A DNA stretch of 64,000 nt from Azonexus fungiphilus (lineage in GTDB: Bacteria > Pseudomonadota > Gammaproteobacteria > Burkholderiales > Rhodocyclaceae), in assembly GCF_003634965.1 (NCBI RefSeq), contig NZ_RBXP01000018.1, positions 147,333-211,332 on the forward strand. Reading direction: 5' to 3'. Every line of letters starts with the position of its first letter. Within the stretch, counting starts at the first letter, position 1. Both the position numbers and the translations under genes were made by a program. Positions 35,093-44,192 of the stretch are shown piece after piece. The notes beneath the pieces were generated by a model. That model searched no databases. It was not told the DNA's origin and saw nothing but the letters and a program-made list of their open reading frames with translations.

Positions 35093-36508
35093 TCAGCTGA
35101 ACAGCGTGGCCAAGTGACCGATGCTCGTCGGGAAGTCGGACTTCTCATCGAGCTTTTGCTGGAGAAAGGCCTCCATCCGCGGGTACATGGCGATCGACTG
35201 GTCGAGCACCGGATCGGAGCCGGGGGCGTAGGCGCCGACCGCGATCAGGTCGCGCGAGCGCTGGTAGCGCGAGAACAGCACCTTGAAACGGCGGATCTGG
35301 TCGAGCTGGGTGTTCTCGATCAGGTTGACCATCGCCCGGCTGATCGATTGCTCGATGTCGATCGCCGGATAGTGGCCGGCGTCGGCGAGGGCACGGGTGA
35401 GCACGATGTGGCCGTCGAGGATGGCGCGGGCCGAATCGGCGATCGGGTCCTGCTGGTCGTCGCCTTCGGCGAGCACGGTATAGAAGGCGGTGATCGAACC
35501 GCCACCCTCGGGTCCGTTGCCGGCGCGCTCGACCAGTTGCGGCAGGCGGGCGAAGACCGACGGCGGATAGCCGCGGGTGGCCGGCGGTTCGCCGATGGCC
35601 AGGGCGATTTCGCGTTGCGCCATGGCGTAGCGGGTGAGCGAATCCATGATCAGCAGGACTTGCTTGCCCTGGTCGCGGAAGTATTCGGCGATCGTCGTGG
35701 CGTAGGCGGCGCCCTGCAGCCGCATCAGCGGGCCGGTATCGGCCGGGGCGGCGACGACGACGGCGCGACGCATGCCCTCGTCGCCGAGGATGTGCTCGAT
35801 GAACTCCTTGACCTCGCGGCCGCGTTCACCGATCAGCCCGACGACGATGACCTCGGCTTCGGTATAGCGCGCCATCATGCCGAGCAGTACCGACTTGCCG
35901 ACGCCGGAGCCGGCGAACAGGCCCATCCGCTGGCCGCGGCCGACGGTGAGCAGCGAGTTGATGGCACGGATGCCGACGTCCAGCGGCTGTTCGATCGCTG
36001 CCCGGCTCATCGGGTTGATCGGGCGGCTCTGCAGCGGCCGCGCCTGGGCCGCACGCAGCGGTCCCTTGTTGTCGAGCGGACGGCCGACGCCGTCGAGAAC
36101 GCGGCCGAGCAGTTCGTCGCCGACCGGTACCTGCTTCGCCCGGTCGATGGCCCGCCGTTTCTGGTGACCCGGCTGGTCCACCTGGGGCGGCGGACTGGGG
36201 GCGTCGAAGGGCACGACGCGGGCGCCGGGGGCAAGTCCGTACACCTCGTCGGACGGCATCAGGTAGAGCTTCTCGCCGGCGAAGCCGACGACTTCGGCCT
36301 CGACCGGCGCACCGCTGGCCGGGTGGATGCGACAGGTGCTGCCGAGCGGCAGCTTCAGCCCGGAAGCTTCCATGACCAGGCCGTTGATCCGCGTCAGTCG
36401 TCCGCTCGGCCAGATCGGCTGGGCGTTGCTGGCGGCATCGCCGCAGCCCTGCAGGAAGCGTTGCCAGCGCTCGAGGTGGGGGATCGGCGGAATCAGCGGA
36501 TCTGCCAT
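35093..36508 (-). CDS. fliI: FliI, flagellum-specific ATPase
   Basis: The export ATPase, 471 aa. Walker A is GSGVGKS at residues 200-206 ([20 protein letters not shown]). Other conserved blocks are [18 protein letters not shown], the Walker [41 protein letters not shown] and [20 protein letters not shown]. The N-terminal about 25 residues mediate FliH binding. The start overlaps the fliH end by 16 bp. Confidence 0.98.
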   Translation of the reverse strand: MADPLIPPIPHLERWQRFLQGCGDAASNAQPIWPSGRLTRINGLVMEASGLKLPLGSTCRIHPASGAPVEAEVVGFAGEKLYLMPSDEVYGLAPGARVVPFDAPSPPPQVDQPGHQKRRAIDRAKQVPVGDELLGRVLDGVGRPLDNKGPLRAAQARPLQSRPINPMSRAAIEQPLDVGIRAINSLLTVGRGQRMGLFAGSGVGKSVLLGMMARYTEAEVIVVGLIGERGREVKEFIEHILGDEGMRRAVVVAAPADTGPLMRLQGAAYATTIAEYFRDQGKQVLLIMDSLTRYAMAQREIALAIGEPPATRGYPPSVFARLPQLVERAGNGPEGGGSITAFYTVLAEGDDQQDPIADSARAILDGHIVLTRALADAGHYPAIDIEQSISRAMVNLIENTQLDQIRRFKVLFSRYQRSRDLIAVGAYAPGSDPVLDQSIAMYPRMEAFLQQKLDEKSDFPTSIGHLATLFS

Positions 36509-37203
36509 TGCTCGGGATCGACGCCGATGGCTTCGAGCACTCGTTGCCAGCGGGTTTCCAGGCGGGCGTCGATTTCGCTGTTGCCGGACTTGAGAATGCA
36601 GCCGCCAGGCGTCAGGGCGCTGTCGGCGACCAGATGGATGGTGCCCTGGGTACCGAGTTCGCCAAGGCCTTCGCGCAGGCTGTCGACGTCGTCGGGATGG
36701 GCGTGCAGGCTGATGTTGCCGTGGTGCAGCGGCAGTGCCTGCATGGCTTCGCGGATCACCGGCAGGAGCAGTTCACGGCGCGTGCGCAAGGTGCTGCCGA
36801 TGACCAGCGAGGCGACCTCCAGGGCGAGGTCGAGCGCCTGTTCGGCAATGACCTGGTCGAAAGCCGCCAGCGCTTCCCGGAATCCGACGGTCAACGCCGC
36901 CAGACGGGCGATTTCCAGTTCGCGCTCGGCCTGCATCGCAGCGGCTGCCGCCTGCCGTCCTTCTTCGAGGCCGGCCAGGTAGCCTTCCTGGCGGGCCTGT
37001 TCGTGGATCTGCTCGATGTCGTCGGCGGTCGGCAGGGTCAGCGGGCCACTGACCGGCTCGCCGGCCGCTTCGTCAACCACCGGCGGTGTTTCGACAGGGA
37101 GGTCGACGGGGGGAGCCGCTGCCTCGGTGGCTGGTTCGTCGAAGGCATTGGCCTGCCAGCGCTGGTAGGCGGCCAGCTGTTCCTTGGGGATGACACCGGA
37201 CAT
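36493..37203 (-). CDS. fliH: FliH, negative regulator of FliI
   Basis: A 236-aa protein with an acidic and Pro-rich N-terminal half and the helical C-terminal FliH domain. Conserved elements are [40 protein letters not shown] and, near the C-terminus, [20 protein letters not shown]. The GxxxG-type pattern ([10 protein letters not shown]) is typical of the FliH coiled coil. It binds FliI and FliN to deliver export cargo. Confidence 0.94.
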   Translation of the reverse strand: MSGVIPKEQLAAYQRWQANAFDEPATEAAAPPVDLPVETPPVVDEAAGEPVSGPLTLPTADDIEQIHEQARQEGYLAGLEEGRQAAAAAMQAERELEIARLAALTVGFREALAAFDQVIAEQALDLALEVASLVIGSTLRTRRELLLPVIREAMQALPLHHGNISLHAHPDDVDSLREGLGELGTQGTIHLVADSALTPGGCILKSGNSEIDARLETRWQRVLEAIGVDPEQWQIR

Positions 37204-37207
37204 GGAA

Positions 37208-38206
37208 TCAGATCATCTGTTCGCCGCCGGCACCGCCGAGGACGATCTGGCCTTCGTCGGCCAGGCGGCGGACGATCTTGAGGATTTCCTTCTGCTCCGC
37301 CTCGACTTCCGAGAGGCGGACCGGGCCCTTCGATTCCAGGTCCTCGCGCAGCATTTCGGCCGCCCGTTGCGACATGTTCTTGAAGATCTTCTCGCGCAGC
37401 TCGGGCGAGGCGCCTTTCAGGGCGAGAACCAGCGAGTCCGACTGGACTTCGCGCATGATCATCTGGATCGAGCGGTCGTCGATCTCGAGCAGGTTCTCGA
37501 AGACGAACATCTCGTCGAGAATCTTCTGCGCCAGGTCGGGGTCGTATTCGCGGATCGCGTCGACCACCGAGGTTTCGTTGGCCGTGCCGATGAAGTTGAG
37601 GATCTCGGCGACCGTCCGCACGCCGCCCATGGCGGTCCGCTTGATGCTGGTCGAGCCGGAGAGGATGCGCAGCATCGCCTCGTTGAGTTCGCGCAGCGCT
37701 GCCGGCTGAATGCCCTCGAGCGTGGCGATGCGCAGGACCACGTCGTTGCGCAGGCGCTCGGTGAAGTGGTTGAGGATTTCGCTGGCGTGATCGTGCTCGA
37801 GGTGCACCAGAATGGTGGCGATGATCTGCGGGTGCTCGTTCTTGATCAGGTCGGCGACCGTCTGCGCGTCCATCCACTTGAGCCCCTCGATGCCCGAGGT
37901 TTCGCCGCCCTGAAGGATGCGCGAGATCAGGTTGGAGGCCTTGTCGTCGCCAAGCGCCTTGGTCAGCACTGAACGGATGTAGTTGTCGGTATCGACATGT
38001 ACCGCCGAATGCTCTTCGGCGTTCTTGTGGAATTCGTCGAGCACCGATTCGACGGTCGTCCGCGGCACCGTCTTCAAGGCCGCCATGGCGTGGCCGAGTT
38101 TCTGCACCTCGCGCGGTCCGAGGTGCTTGAGCACTTCGGCGGCGTGGTCTTCGCCGAGCGCGATGAGCAGCGTCGCGCTCTTTTCCAGTCCGTCTTCAGC
38201 TGGCAT
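37208..38206 (-). CDS. fliG: FliG, flagellar switch torque protein
   Basis: FliG is the C-ring torque-generating subunit. The 332-aa protein shows the three FliG domains: the N-terminal LLIALGEDHAAEVLKHLGPR-type region, the middle EHPQIIATILVHLEHDHASE with the EHPQ motif, and the C-terminal FVFENLLEIDDRSIQMIMRE with charged residues that meet the stator (SDSLVLALKGASPELREKIF). It overlaps fliF by 11 bp, the usual coupling of these two. Confidence 0.97.
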   Translation of the reverse strand: MPAEDGLEKSATLLIALGEDHAAEVLKHLGPREVQKLGHAMAALKTVPRTTVESVLDEFHKNAEEHSAVHVDTDNYIRSVLTKALGDDKASNLISRILQGGETSGIEGLKWMDAQTVADLIKNEHPQIIATILVHLEHDHASEILNHFTERLRNDVVLRIATLEGIQPAALRELNEAMLRILSGSTSIKRTAMGGVRTVAEILNFIGTANETSVVDAIREYDPDLAQKILDEMFVFENLLEIDDRSIQMIMREVQSDSLVLALKGASPELREKIFKNMSQRAAEMLREDLESKGPVRLSEVEAEQKEILKIVRRLADEGQIVLGGAGGEQMI

Positions 38207-39953
38207 TGCCGCCCATCCATTCCTTGATGATGTTGGCTACCGCCTTCGGATCGGCCTGCGCGAGATCGCGCGCCTTCTGGACCTTGGCGGCATAGTGGTC
38301 GATCTGCACGTTGTCCTGGATTTCCTCGCCGTCCTCGCCGATCACGGCGACATGACCGGCAGCGCCGGCGACGCCGCCGGGCGTGTCGAAGTCATCCTCG
38401 GACGCCGGGGCCGGGAACATCGTCTTCAGCGACGGCTGGATCACCTTGAAGTAGAGGAAGGCGATGATCGCGGTGATCAGCAGGTACTTGACCAGTTCCT
38501 TGATGTAGGAAACGTTCTCCGGATCCTTCCAGGCCGGCAGGCTGATGTCTTCCTTCTCGGTGCCGGCGAAGGGCGCGTTGGCGACCGAGATCGAGTCGCC
38601 GCGCTCCTGGCTGAAGCCCATGGCCTCGCGGACGAGGTCGTTGATCTGCTTCATCTCGGCCTCGGCCAGCGGCTTGTTGACCTCCTTGCCGCTCTTGGCG
38701 TCGATTTCCTTGCGGTGGTTGACGACGACCGCCGCCGTCAGCCGGCGGATCGCACCCATGCCCTGCTTGGTATGGCGGATCGTGCGGTCGACCTCGTAGT
38801 TGATCGTCGAGTTCTTGCTGGTGTTGATCGGTTGGCCGGCGGCGTTGAGCGGTGCGGTGACACCGGCGGCGTCGATGCGTCCCTGGATGTTGCCGGGCTG
38901 ATTGGCGCCGGTCGCCGGGGGGCCGCCGGTGGCGGGCACGGTCAGCGGGGCGGTTGCCGGTACCGGCGGCTGGTTGGTCAGCGCACCGGGGACGCCGCCG
39001 GTCGCCTGATTGACACTGGCCGTCTCGTTGTTCTGCTGGCTGCGGATGACGCTGGCTTCCTGGGCGGCGTTCGGGCGGAAGGTCTCAGCCGTCTGCTCGC
39101 TTTGCGAGAAGTCGATGTCGGCGGCGATCTGGACCTTGAAGTTGTCGCTGCCCAGGACCGGCTTCAGGATCTGTTCGATGCGCCCGATGATGCCGTTCTC
39201 GATCTCGCGGACGTATTTCAGCTGGGTGGCGTCGAGTCCGGCCTCGGTCAGCTTGTTCTTCAGCGTCGACAGCAGCGCGCCGTTCTGGTCGATGATGCTG
39301 ACGTTGCTCGACTGCAACTGCGGCACGCTCGACGAGATCAGGTGGGTGATGCCGGCGACCTGCGCGCCATCGAGCGCGCGTCCCGGGTAGAGGTTGAGCA
39401 TCACCGAGGCGGTCGGCTTCTGCTCTTCGCGCACGAACACCGACGGCTTGGGAATCGCCAGATGCACGCGCGCTGCCTCGACCGCACCGATCGACATGAT
39501 CGTCCGCGCCAGTTCGCCTTCGAGCCCGCGCTGGTAATTGACCTGCTCGGCGAACTGGCTGATGCCGAACTTCTGGTTCTCCATCAGCTCGAAACCGACC
39601 ATGCCGCCGCGCGGCAGTCCTTGTGACGCAAGCTTCAGGCGGACTTCATGGACGCGCTCGTTGGGCACCATGATGGCGCCGTTGTTCGACATCCGGTGCG
39701 GGATGTTCTGCTGTTCGAGGATGGCAATGATGCTGCCGCCGTCCTTCTCGCTCAGGTTCGAGAACAGGACCTTGTAGTCGGGCTGCCGGCTCCACAGGAT
39801 GGAGCCGACGATGACCGCGACGATCGCGGCGATGGCCACGATGAGGCCCACCTTCTGTTGCCCGCTCAGGCGATTGAAGGCCTCGCGCAGGCGATCCACC
39901 TGGTTTTCAGGTGGTGCGATTCCTGCTGTGGTTTCGGTGCTAGCTGCCATCAA
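38196..39953 (-). CDS. fliF: FliF, MS-ring protein
   Basis: FliF forms the MS ring in the inner membrane. The 585-aa protein has an N-terminal membrane helix (KVGLIVAIAAIVAVIVGSIL), ring-building motifs (PDYKVLFSNLSEKDGGSIIA; FGISQFAEQVNYQRGLEGEL; ARVHLAIPKPSVFVREEQKP), a Pro/Ala-rich periplasmic insert near 330-400, and a second helix (KYLLITAIIAFLYFKVIQPS). The C-terminal cytoplasmic end binds FliG. It opens the 10.7-kb fliFGHIJKLMNOPQR operon. Confidence 0.97.
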   Translation of the reverse strand: MMAASTETTAGIAPPENQVDRLREAFNRLSGQQKVGLIVAIAAIVAVIVGSILWSRQPDYKVLFSNLSEKDGGSIIAILEQQNIPHRMSNNGAIMVPNERVHEVRLKLASQGLPRGGMVGFELMENQKFGISQFAEQVNYQRGLEGELARTIMSIGAVEAARVHLAIPKPSVFVREEQKPTASVMLNLYPGRALDGAQVAGITHLISSSVPQLQSSNVSIIDQNGALLSTLKNKLTEAGLDATQLKYVREIENGIIGRIEQILKPVLGSDNFKVQIAADIDFSQSEQTAETFRPNAAQEASVIRSQQNNETASVNQATGGVPGALTNQPPVPATAPLTVPATGGPPATGANQPGNIQGRIDAAGVTAPLNAAGQPINTSKNSTINYEVDRTIRHTKQGMGAIRRLTAAVVVNHRKEIDAKSGKEVNKPLAEAEMKQINDLVREAMGFSQERGDSISVANAPFAGTEKEDISLPAWKDPENVSYIKELVKYLLITAIIAFLYFKVIQPSLKTMFPAPASEDDFDTPGGVAGAAGHVAVIGEDGEEIQDNVQIDHYAAKVQKARDLAQADPKAVANIIKEWMGGNAS

Positions 39954-39985
39954 ATGCCGGTTCGATCAGGGGAAACAGAAGAAGA

Positions 39986-40001
39986 ATCAATCGGGAAGCC
40001 A
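39986..40001 (-). promoter_or_regulatory. Candidate sigma-54 promoter of the fliF-fliR operon
   Basis: On the minus strand, TGGCTTCCCGATTGAT has -24 TGGC and -12 TTG at correct spacing, with A in place of the last C of TTGC. It is 33 bp before the fliF ATG. The second half CGATTGAT matches the flgB candidate exactly, suggesting a shared local variant of the -12 element. Confidence 0.5.
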
Positions 40002-40038
40002 AATTTTCCTAGAAATATTCTACTATTACCCGCGCTGA

Positions 40039-41241
40039 ATGCACCCTAAGTTTTTAATGACAAAATCCCCGCCGCCAGAGCCAGACCACGCCGCCGCCGA
40101 CAAGGCGGCCGAGTTGCAACGGGCGTTCGCGATGTTCAACCAGGTCTCGGCCGACCTGACGCGAGCCTACGAAGCACTGCAACAGCGGGTGGCGTCGCTG
40201 ACCGAGGAACTGGCCGTGGCCAACGGCGAACTGCGCCGCCAGTACCGTGAAAAGGAAGCCCTGTCCGAGCGTCTGTCGTCGCTGCTCGACGCCTTGCCGG
40301 CCGGTGTCGTCCTGCTCGATTCGGCAGCCCGGGTGAGCGCGGTCAATCCGGTGGCGATGGCGATGTTCGGGGCGCAGGCGGTTGGCCAGCACTGGGGCGA
40401 TGTCGTCGCGCGCAGCCTGGAGCCAACCCTGACGGTTGGGGAGTGGCGCCTTGGCGAGGCCTGGCTGTCGATGGCCGAAAGCGTCCTGCCGTCGGGGGAT
40501 GGCAAGATCCTGGTGATTCACGACGTGACCTCGGCGCAGCGGATGAAGGAAGAGCTCGAGCGCAGCCAGCGCCTGGCGGCGATGGGTGAAATGGCTGCCT
40601 CGCTGGCGCATCAGCTGCGCACGCCGCTGGCGGCGGCGCTGCTCTATGCGTCGAACCTGGGGCAGCCGGGGATGAGCGAGGAGGCGCGGGCGAAATTCTC
40701 CGACAAGGCGACCGGGCAGTTGCGCCGACTCGAGCGCCTGATCCAGGATGTGCTGCTTTTCGCCCGTGGCGAAAGCATCGGTCGCGACGTGATTCCGGCC
40801 GCCGAACTGTTCGCCGAGGCGGCGCAGACGATGGAGCCGCTGATGCGCGAGCACGCGATCGAGTTCTCCACGGTCGACGGCTGTGCCGGGGCAAAAATCG
40901 TCGGTAGCCGCAAGGCCTTGTCGGGCGCCTTGCTCAATCTGCTGGAGAACGCCCTGCAGGCAACCCCGGCAGGCGGCAAAATTTGCCTGACCGGCAAAAT
41001 CTGCAGCGATTTCCTGAGTCTCTCAGTGCGCGACAGCGGCCCCGGCGTCGCGCCGGAAAAGCGTGATCGCATCTTCGAGCCGTTCTACACCACCAAAGGG
41101 CAGGGGACCGGCCTCGGCTTGGCGATCGCCCTCGGCGTTGCCCGGGCGCACGGCGGGACCATAGAAATTTCGACGGCGGCCAGCGAAGGCGCCGAATTTG
41201 TCATGACGCTGCCGATCGCGGCGGCGCAAAACGAAGGTTGA
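40039..41241 (+). CDS. fleS: FleS/FlrB-like flagellar sensor histidine kinase
   Basis: A 400-aa soluble histidine kinase, the usual partner of the FleR/FlrC activator. No membrane segment is seen. An N-terminal coiled coil (about 20-80) leads into a PAS-like region (LLDALPAGVVLLDSAARVSA). The phospho-acceptor is His191 in SLAHQLRTPLAAAL. The ATPase part has LLNLLENALQATP, RDSGPGVAPEK and GTGLGLAIALGVARAHGG. ATG 40057 is an alternative start. It is divergent from fliF and 4 bp upstream of its regulator gene. The symbol is given by position and domain pattern. Confidence 0.9.
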   Translation: MHPKFLMTKSPPPEPDHAAADKAAELQRAFAMFNQVSADLTRAYEALQQRVASLTEELAVANGELRRQYREKEALSERLSSLLDALPAGVVLLDSAARVSAVNPVAMAMFGAQAVGQHWGDVVARSLEPTLTVGEWRLGEAWLSMAESVLPSGDGKILVIHDVTSAQRMKEELERSQRLAAMGEMAASLAHQLRTPLAAALLYASNLGQPGMSEEARAKFSDKATGQLRRLERLIQDVLLFARGESIGRDVIPAAELFAEAAQTMEPLMREHAIEFSTVDGCAGAKIVGSRKALSGALLNLLENALQATPAGGKICLTGKICSDFLSLSVRDSGPGVAPEKRDRIFEPFYTTKGQGTGLGLAIALGVARAHGGTIEISTAASEGAEFVMTLPIAAAQNEG

Positions 41242-41245
41242 TGCA

Positions 41246-42598
41246 ATGAGCGAACACAGCTTGCCGGTTCTCGTGGTCGAGGATGATCCCAGCTTGCGCG
41301 AGGCGATCGGCGACACCCTCGAGCTGGCCGGGCGTCCCTACGTGGCCGTCGATGGCGGCGAGGCGGCCCTGCAGGCGCTGGCCGGGCAGGCGTTCTCGAT
41401 CGTCGTCAGCGATGTGCGCATGATGCCGATGGATGGCATCACCCTGCTCAAGGAAATCCGTGCCCGCCTGCCGCATCTGCCGGTGGTCCTGATGACGGCC
41501 TATGCCGAGGTCGACAAGGCGGTCGATGCGATGCGTTCCGGTGCCTGCGACTTCCTGCTCAAGCCGTTCGAACCGCAGGCCCTGCTCGGTCACATCAACA
41601 AGTACGAACTGGCGGCGGCGCGCGATGACGGCGGCGTCGTCGCCGAGGATGCTGCCAGCCGCGATCTTTTCGCCATGGCCAGACGCGTTGCCCAGACCGA
41701 TGCGACGGTTCTGCTGACGGGCGAATCTGGTGTTGGCAAGGAAGTGGTCGCTCGCTTCATTCACCGGAACTCGGCCCGCCGGGAGGCTCCGTTCGTCGCC
41801 ATCAACTGCGCGGCAATCCCCGACAGCCTGCTCGAGGCGACCCTGTTCGGCTACGAGAAGGGCGCCTTCACCGGGGCCCAGCAGGCCCAGGCCGGCAAGT
41901 TCGAGCAGGCGCAGGACGGTACGCTGCTGCTCGACGAGGTCACTGAAATGCCGATGGGGCTGCAGGCCAAGTTGCTGCGCGTGCTCCAGGAGCGGGAGGT
42001 CGAGCGGGTGGGGGGCAAGAAACCGGTGGCGCTGAACATCCGCATCGTCGCCACCTCCAATCGCGACATGGCCGAGGCGGTTGCGCGCGGGGTTTTCCGC
42101 GAGGACCTGTTCTATCGCCTGAACGTCTTCCCGGTGGCAATTCCGGCCCTGCGCGAACGGCCGCTCGACATCGTGCCGATTGCCCGCCATTTCATCGCCG
42201 AGCACGGTGCCCGTTTCGGTCGTCCTTCGATGCAGCTGTCTTCTGCGGCGGAGCGTGCGCTTACATCGCACGCCTGGCCCGGCAACGTTCGCGAACTGGA
42301 AAACGTCGTCCAGCGAGCCTTGATCCTGGCGCCCGGCGAACGCATCGAGCCCGAGCATCTCAATCTTGCCGCCCAGCCGGTTGCCCGCCCGGCCAGCCCG
42401 CCGCCGGCAACGCTGACGGTCAACGACAAAAAAGGCGATAATCTCAACATCCGGGATCTGGAGCGCGAGCACATCCTGCAGACGCTGGCCGAGGTCGGTG
42501 GCTCGCGCAAGCTGGCGATCGAACGCCTGGGGATTTCCGAGCGGACGTTGCGCTACAAGTTGCAGCAGTATCGCGAGGAAGGTCATTACAGCGATTGA
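41246..42598 (+). CDS. fleR: FleR/FlrC-like sigma-54-dependent flagellar activator
   Basis: A 450-aa NtrC-type regulator that activates sigma-54 promoters. It has a receiver with phospho-acceptor Asp56 (VVSDVRMMPMDG), an AAA+ domain with Walker A GESGVGKE (159-166) and the sigma-54 contact loop GAFTGA (206-211), and a C-terminal Fis-type helix-turn-helix (GGSRKLAIERLGISERTLRY). The kinase gene directly upstream is its likely partner. The fliE promoter immediately downstream is an excellent sigma-54 site and a probable target. Confidence 0.94.
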   Translation: MSEHSLPVLVVEDDPSLREAIGDTLELAGRPYVAVDGGEAALQALAGQAFSIVVSDVRMMPMDGITLLKEIRARLPHLPVVLMTAYAEVDKAVDAMRSGACDFLLKPFEPQALLGHINKYELAAARDDGGVVAEDAASRDLFAMARRVAQTDATVLLTGESGVGKEVVARFIHRNSARREAPFVAINCAAIPDSLLEATLFGYEKGAFTGAQQAQAGKFEQAQDGTLLLDEVTEMPMGLQAKLLRVLQEREVERVGGKKPVALNIRIVATSNRDMAEAVARGVFREDLFYRLNVFPVAIPALRERPLDIVPIARHFIAEHGARFGRPSMQLSSAAERALTSHAWPGNVRELENVVQRALILAPGERIEPEHLNLAAQPVARPASPPPATLTVNDKKGDNLNIRDLEREHILQTLAEVGGSRKLAIERLGISERTLRYKLQQYREEGHYSD

Positions 42599-42601
42599 TG
42601 C

Positions 42602-42617
42602 TGGCCCGCTTATTGCT
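42602..42617 (+). promoter_or_regulatory. Sigma-54 promoter of fliE
   Basis: TGGCCCGCTTATTGCT matches the consensus TGGCACG-N4-TTGCW at all key bases; GG and GC are exactly 10 bp apart. The predicted start of transcription is near 42628, 18 bp before the fliE ATG. It overlaps the end of the activator operon (stop at 42598). Confidence 0.88.
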
Positions 42618-42645
42618 GTGAATTGCTCGGTTGAAGGAGTCGAAC

Positions 42646-42969
42646 ATGGACACCAAGGGTATCGAACAAATGTTGAGCGTGCTGCGGACGACCGCAGCGC
42701 AGGCGTCGGGCAAGCCGGCGGAGTCGGCTGCGGGCGCGGCCGGCGTGACGGATTTTTCCGAGGTGTTGAAGAACTCGATCGACAAGGTCAACCAGACGCA
42801 GCAATCGGCCAACCAGATGGCGGAAAAACTTGCCGCCGGCGATACCAGCCAGAATCTTCACGAAGTGATGATCGCGCTGCAGACGGCCAGTGTCTCGTTC
42901 CAGGAAATGGTTCAGGTCCGCAACAAGCTGGTTACCGCCTATCAGGACATGATGAACATGCAGGTTTGA
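42646..42969 (+). CDS. fliE: FliE, MS ring-rod junction protein
   Basis: FliE links the MS ring to the rod. From ATG 42646 (ribosome-binding site GAAGGAG) it is 107 aa, the usual length. Typical features are DFSEVLKNSIDKVNQTQQSA, then DTSQNLHEVMIALQTASVSF and the C-terminus VQVRNKLVTAYQDMMNMQV. Its placement next to fleSR and apart from fliF is common in bacteria with FleQ/FleR-like cascades. It is converged upon by the small membrane-protein gene downstream. Confidence 0.96.
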   Translation: MDTKGIEQMLSVLRTTAAQASGKPAESAAGAAGVTDFSEVLKNSIDKVNQTQQSANQMAEKLAAGDTSQNLHEVMIALQTASVSFQEMVQVRNKLVTAYQDMMNMQV

Positions 42970-42979
42970 CGCTGACGCG

Positions 42980-43276
42980 TCAGGCCAGGTATTTCTCTGC
43001 CGCTTCGCGCTGCGCCTGACGCAGCGCTTCCTGCTTGAGGCGGCGTTCCTCTTCCCGTTTCTCGATTTCCGCCTGACGTGCGCGGCGCTGTTCGGCGCGC
43101 CGTGCGGCGAGTTGCCGTCCATGGTGGATGGTGCGGCTGGCGAAGATCGCCAGGCCGAGGACCAGCGCACCGAGCAGGCCCTTTTCCAGCGGATTGTCGA
43201 GCAGGACGACGATCATCACGATGCCGAGGATGAGTTCGATCCAGAAATGTTGAAACTGTATGCTGCTGGGTTGCAT
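42980..43276 (-). CDS. Small membrane protein with charged coiled-coil tail, unknown function
   Basis: A 98-aa protein. The N-terminal half has two hydrophobic segments (FWIELILGIVMIVVLLDNPL and LLGALVLGLAIFAS). The C-terminal half (about 50-98) is a strongly basic and acidic Ala/Arg/Glu-rich helix (RRAEQRRARQAEIEKREEER) likely to form a coiled coil in the cytoplasm. I do not recognise the family. It is convergent with fliE, 10 bp apart, with a 12-bp palindrome (CTGACGCGTCAG, 42972-42983) across the junction. The same-strand upstream gene is the YcgR-like one; a 98-bp gap with a long inverted repeat separates them. Confidence 0.75.
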   Translation of the reverse strand: MQPSSIQFQHFWIELILGIVMIVVLLDNPLEKGLLGALVLGLAIFASRTIHHGRQLAARRAEQRRARQAEIEKREEERRLKQEALRQAQREAAEKYLA

Positions 43277-43313
43277 GCCGGATAAAGCGCGTCCAAGGTT
43301 GGGCCGGAATTGT

Positions 43314-43362
43314 AATGACTGGCCGCGGCCTTGCCAAGAATGGCCGGCCGGCGGCGGTCATT
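43314..43362. repeat. GC-rich inverted repeat between ycgR-like gene and small membrane protein
   Basis: AATGAC at 43314-43319 pairs with GTCATT at 43357-43362. Inside, TGGCCGCGGCC and GGCCGGCGGCG can continue the stem with mismatches. It lies in the 98-bp gap downstream of the YcgR-like gene, where it could act as a terminator or RNA-stabilising hairpin. There is no clear run of T on either side. Confidence 0.55.
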
Positions 43363-43374
43363 GCGGCATGTCGG

Positions 43375-44166
43375 TCAGCTGAGCCCGCTCTCGCGGGATT
43401 TCCGCTCGCGTTCGAGGCGGGTGATGTAGCGTTCGATCAGGGTCAGGCGCGTCCCCGGCAGGTTGACGAACTCGCAGCCGAGGCGCAGTTGCTGCTCGCC
43501 GGCTGCGCTTTCGCAGCGGGAAATCTCGCGCACCCGCAGGTTTACCGAGAGAACGCTTTCGCCGGGAATGTCCAGGCGGCAGTCGGCGAAAAGTTCGCCG
43601 AGCGAGAATTTGTCGGCCTGGGCGATCGGGCCGGTCATGCAGAGCCCGCCGCCGCTGATGTCGAACAGAGGAAAATCGAAGGCTTCGGCGCGGCCGTCGG
43701 CATGCACGCGGGCCAACTTGCAGCGTAGCGGCGGCAGGCGCGGGGTTTCGATCCGGAAGAATTCGCGACGCTGCAGGCGCAGCATGCTTGCCGGCAGGGC
43801 GGTTGCGAGGGCCGTCTGTTGATCGTGCCGTTGCTGGCTCAGGGGGCCGAGGCGCAGCTGGATCTTGACCCGGTCGACCAGGGTCGACAGCGTCGTCTGT
43901 TCCGCCTTGAGTGCTGCTTCGAGCTGTTCCGGCCGGCCGGGAAGGTCGAGCAAAATCTGCTTTTTTTCGGTGTCGACCGCCAGAACGGTGCTGAGAAAGA
44001 ACTGGCGCCCGGCGTCCAGATAGAGCGTGACGAAATTGCGCTGTTCCTGAAGCGCGCGCAGGTGACGCTGGATTTCCAGCGGATTGGCGACGATGTACTG
44101 GCCGTAGTTTTCCGGCTGGTCGATTTCGAATACCGGAACGGAGATTTCTTCAGAGGCTGCGGTCAT
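43375..44166 (-). CDS. ycgR: YcgR-like flagellar brake protein (PilZ domain)
   Basis: A 263-aa two-domain protein. The N-terminal YcgR domain (PENYGQYIVANPLEIQRHLR; LYLDAGRQFFLSTVLAVDTE) is followed by a C-terminal PilZ c-di-GMP-binding domain. The ligand motif is present as RREFFR and, after about 30 residues, DISGGG. On c-di-GMP binding, YcgR proteins slow or bias the flagellar motor, so this gene couples second-messenger level to swimming. It lies downstream of flhX-like and fliK-like genes on the same strand. The symbol is by domain architecture. Confidence 0.9.
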   Translation of the reverse strand: MTAASEEISVPVFEIDQPENYGQYIVANPLEIQRHLRALQEQRNFVTLYLDAGRQFFLSTVLAVDTEKKQILLDLPGRPEQLEAALKAEQTTLSTLVDRVKIQLRLGPLSQQRHDQQTALATALPASMLRLQRREFFRIETPRLPPLRCKLARVHADGRAEAFDFPLFDISGGGLCMTGPIAQADKFSLGELFADCRLDIPGESVLSVNLRVREISRCESAAGEQQLRLGCEFVNLPGTRLTLIERYITRLERERKSRESGLS

Positions 44167-44192
44167 GGCCTGGGCAATGGCGGTGCTTGGGT

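Noticed and set aside
42972-42983. 12-bp palindrome CTGACGCGTCAG between fliE and the convergent gene as a terminator or operator.
   Set aside because: Too short to be a convincing terminator and no T tract on either side. May be chance at GC-rich convergent ends.
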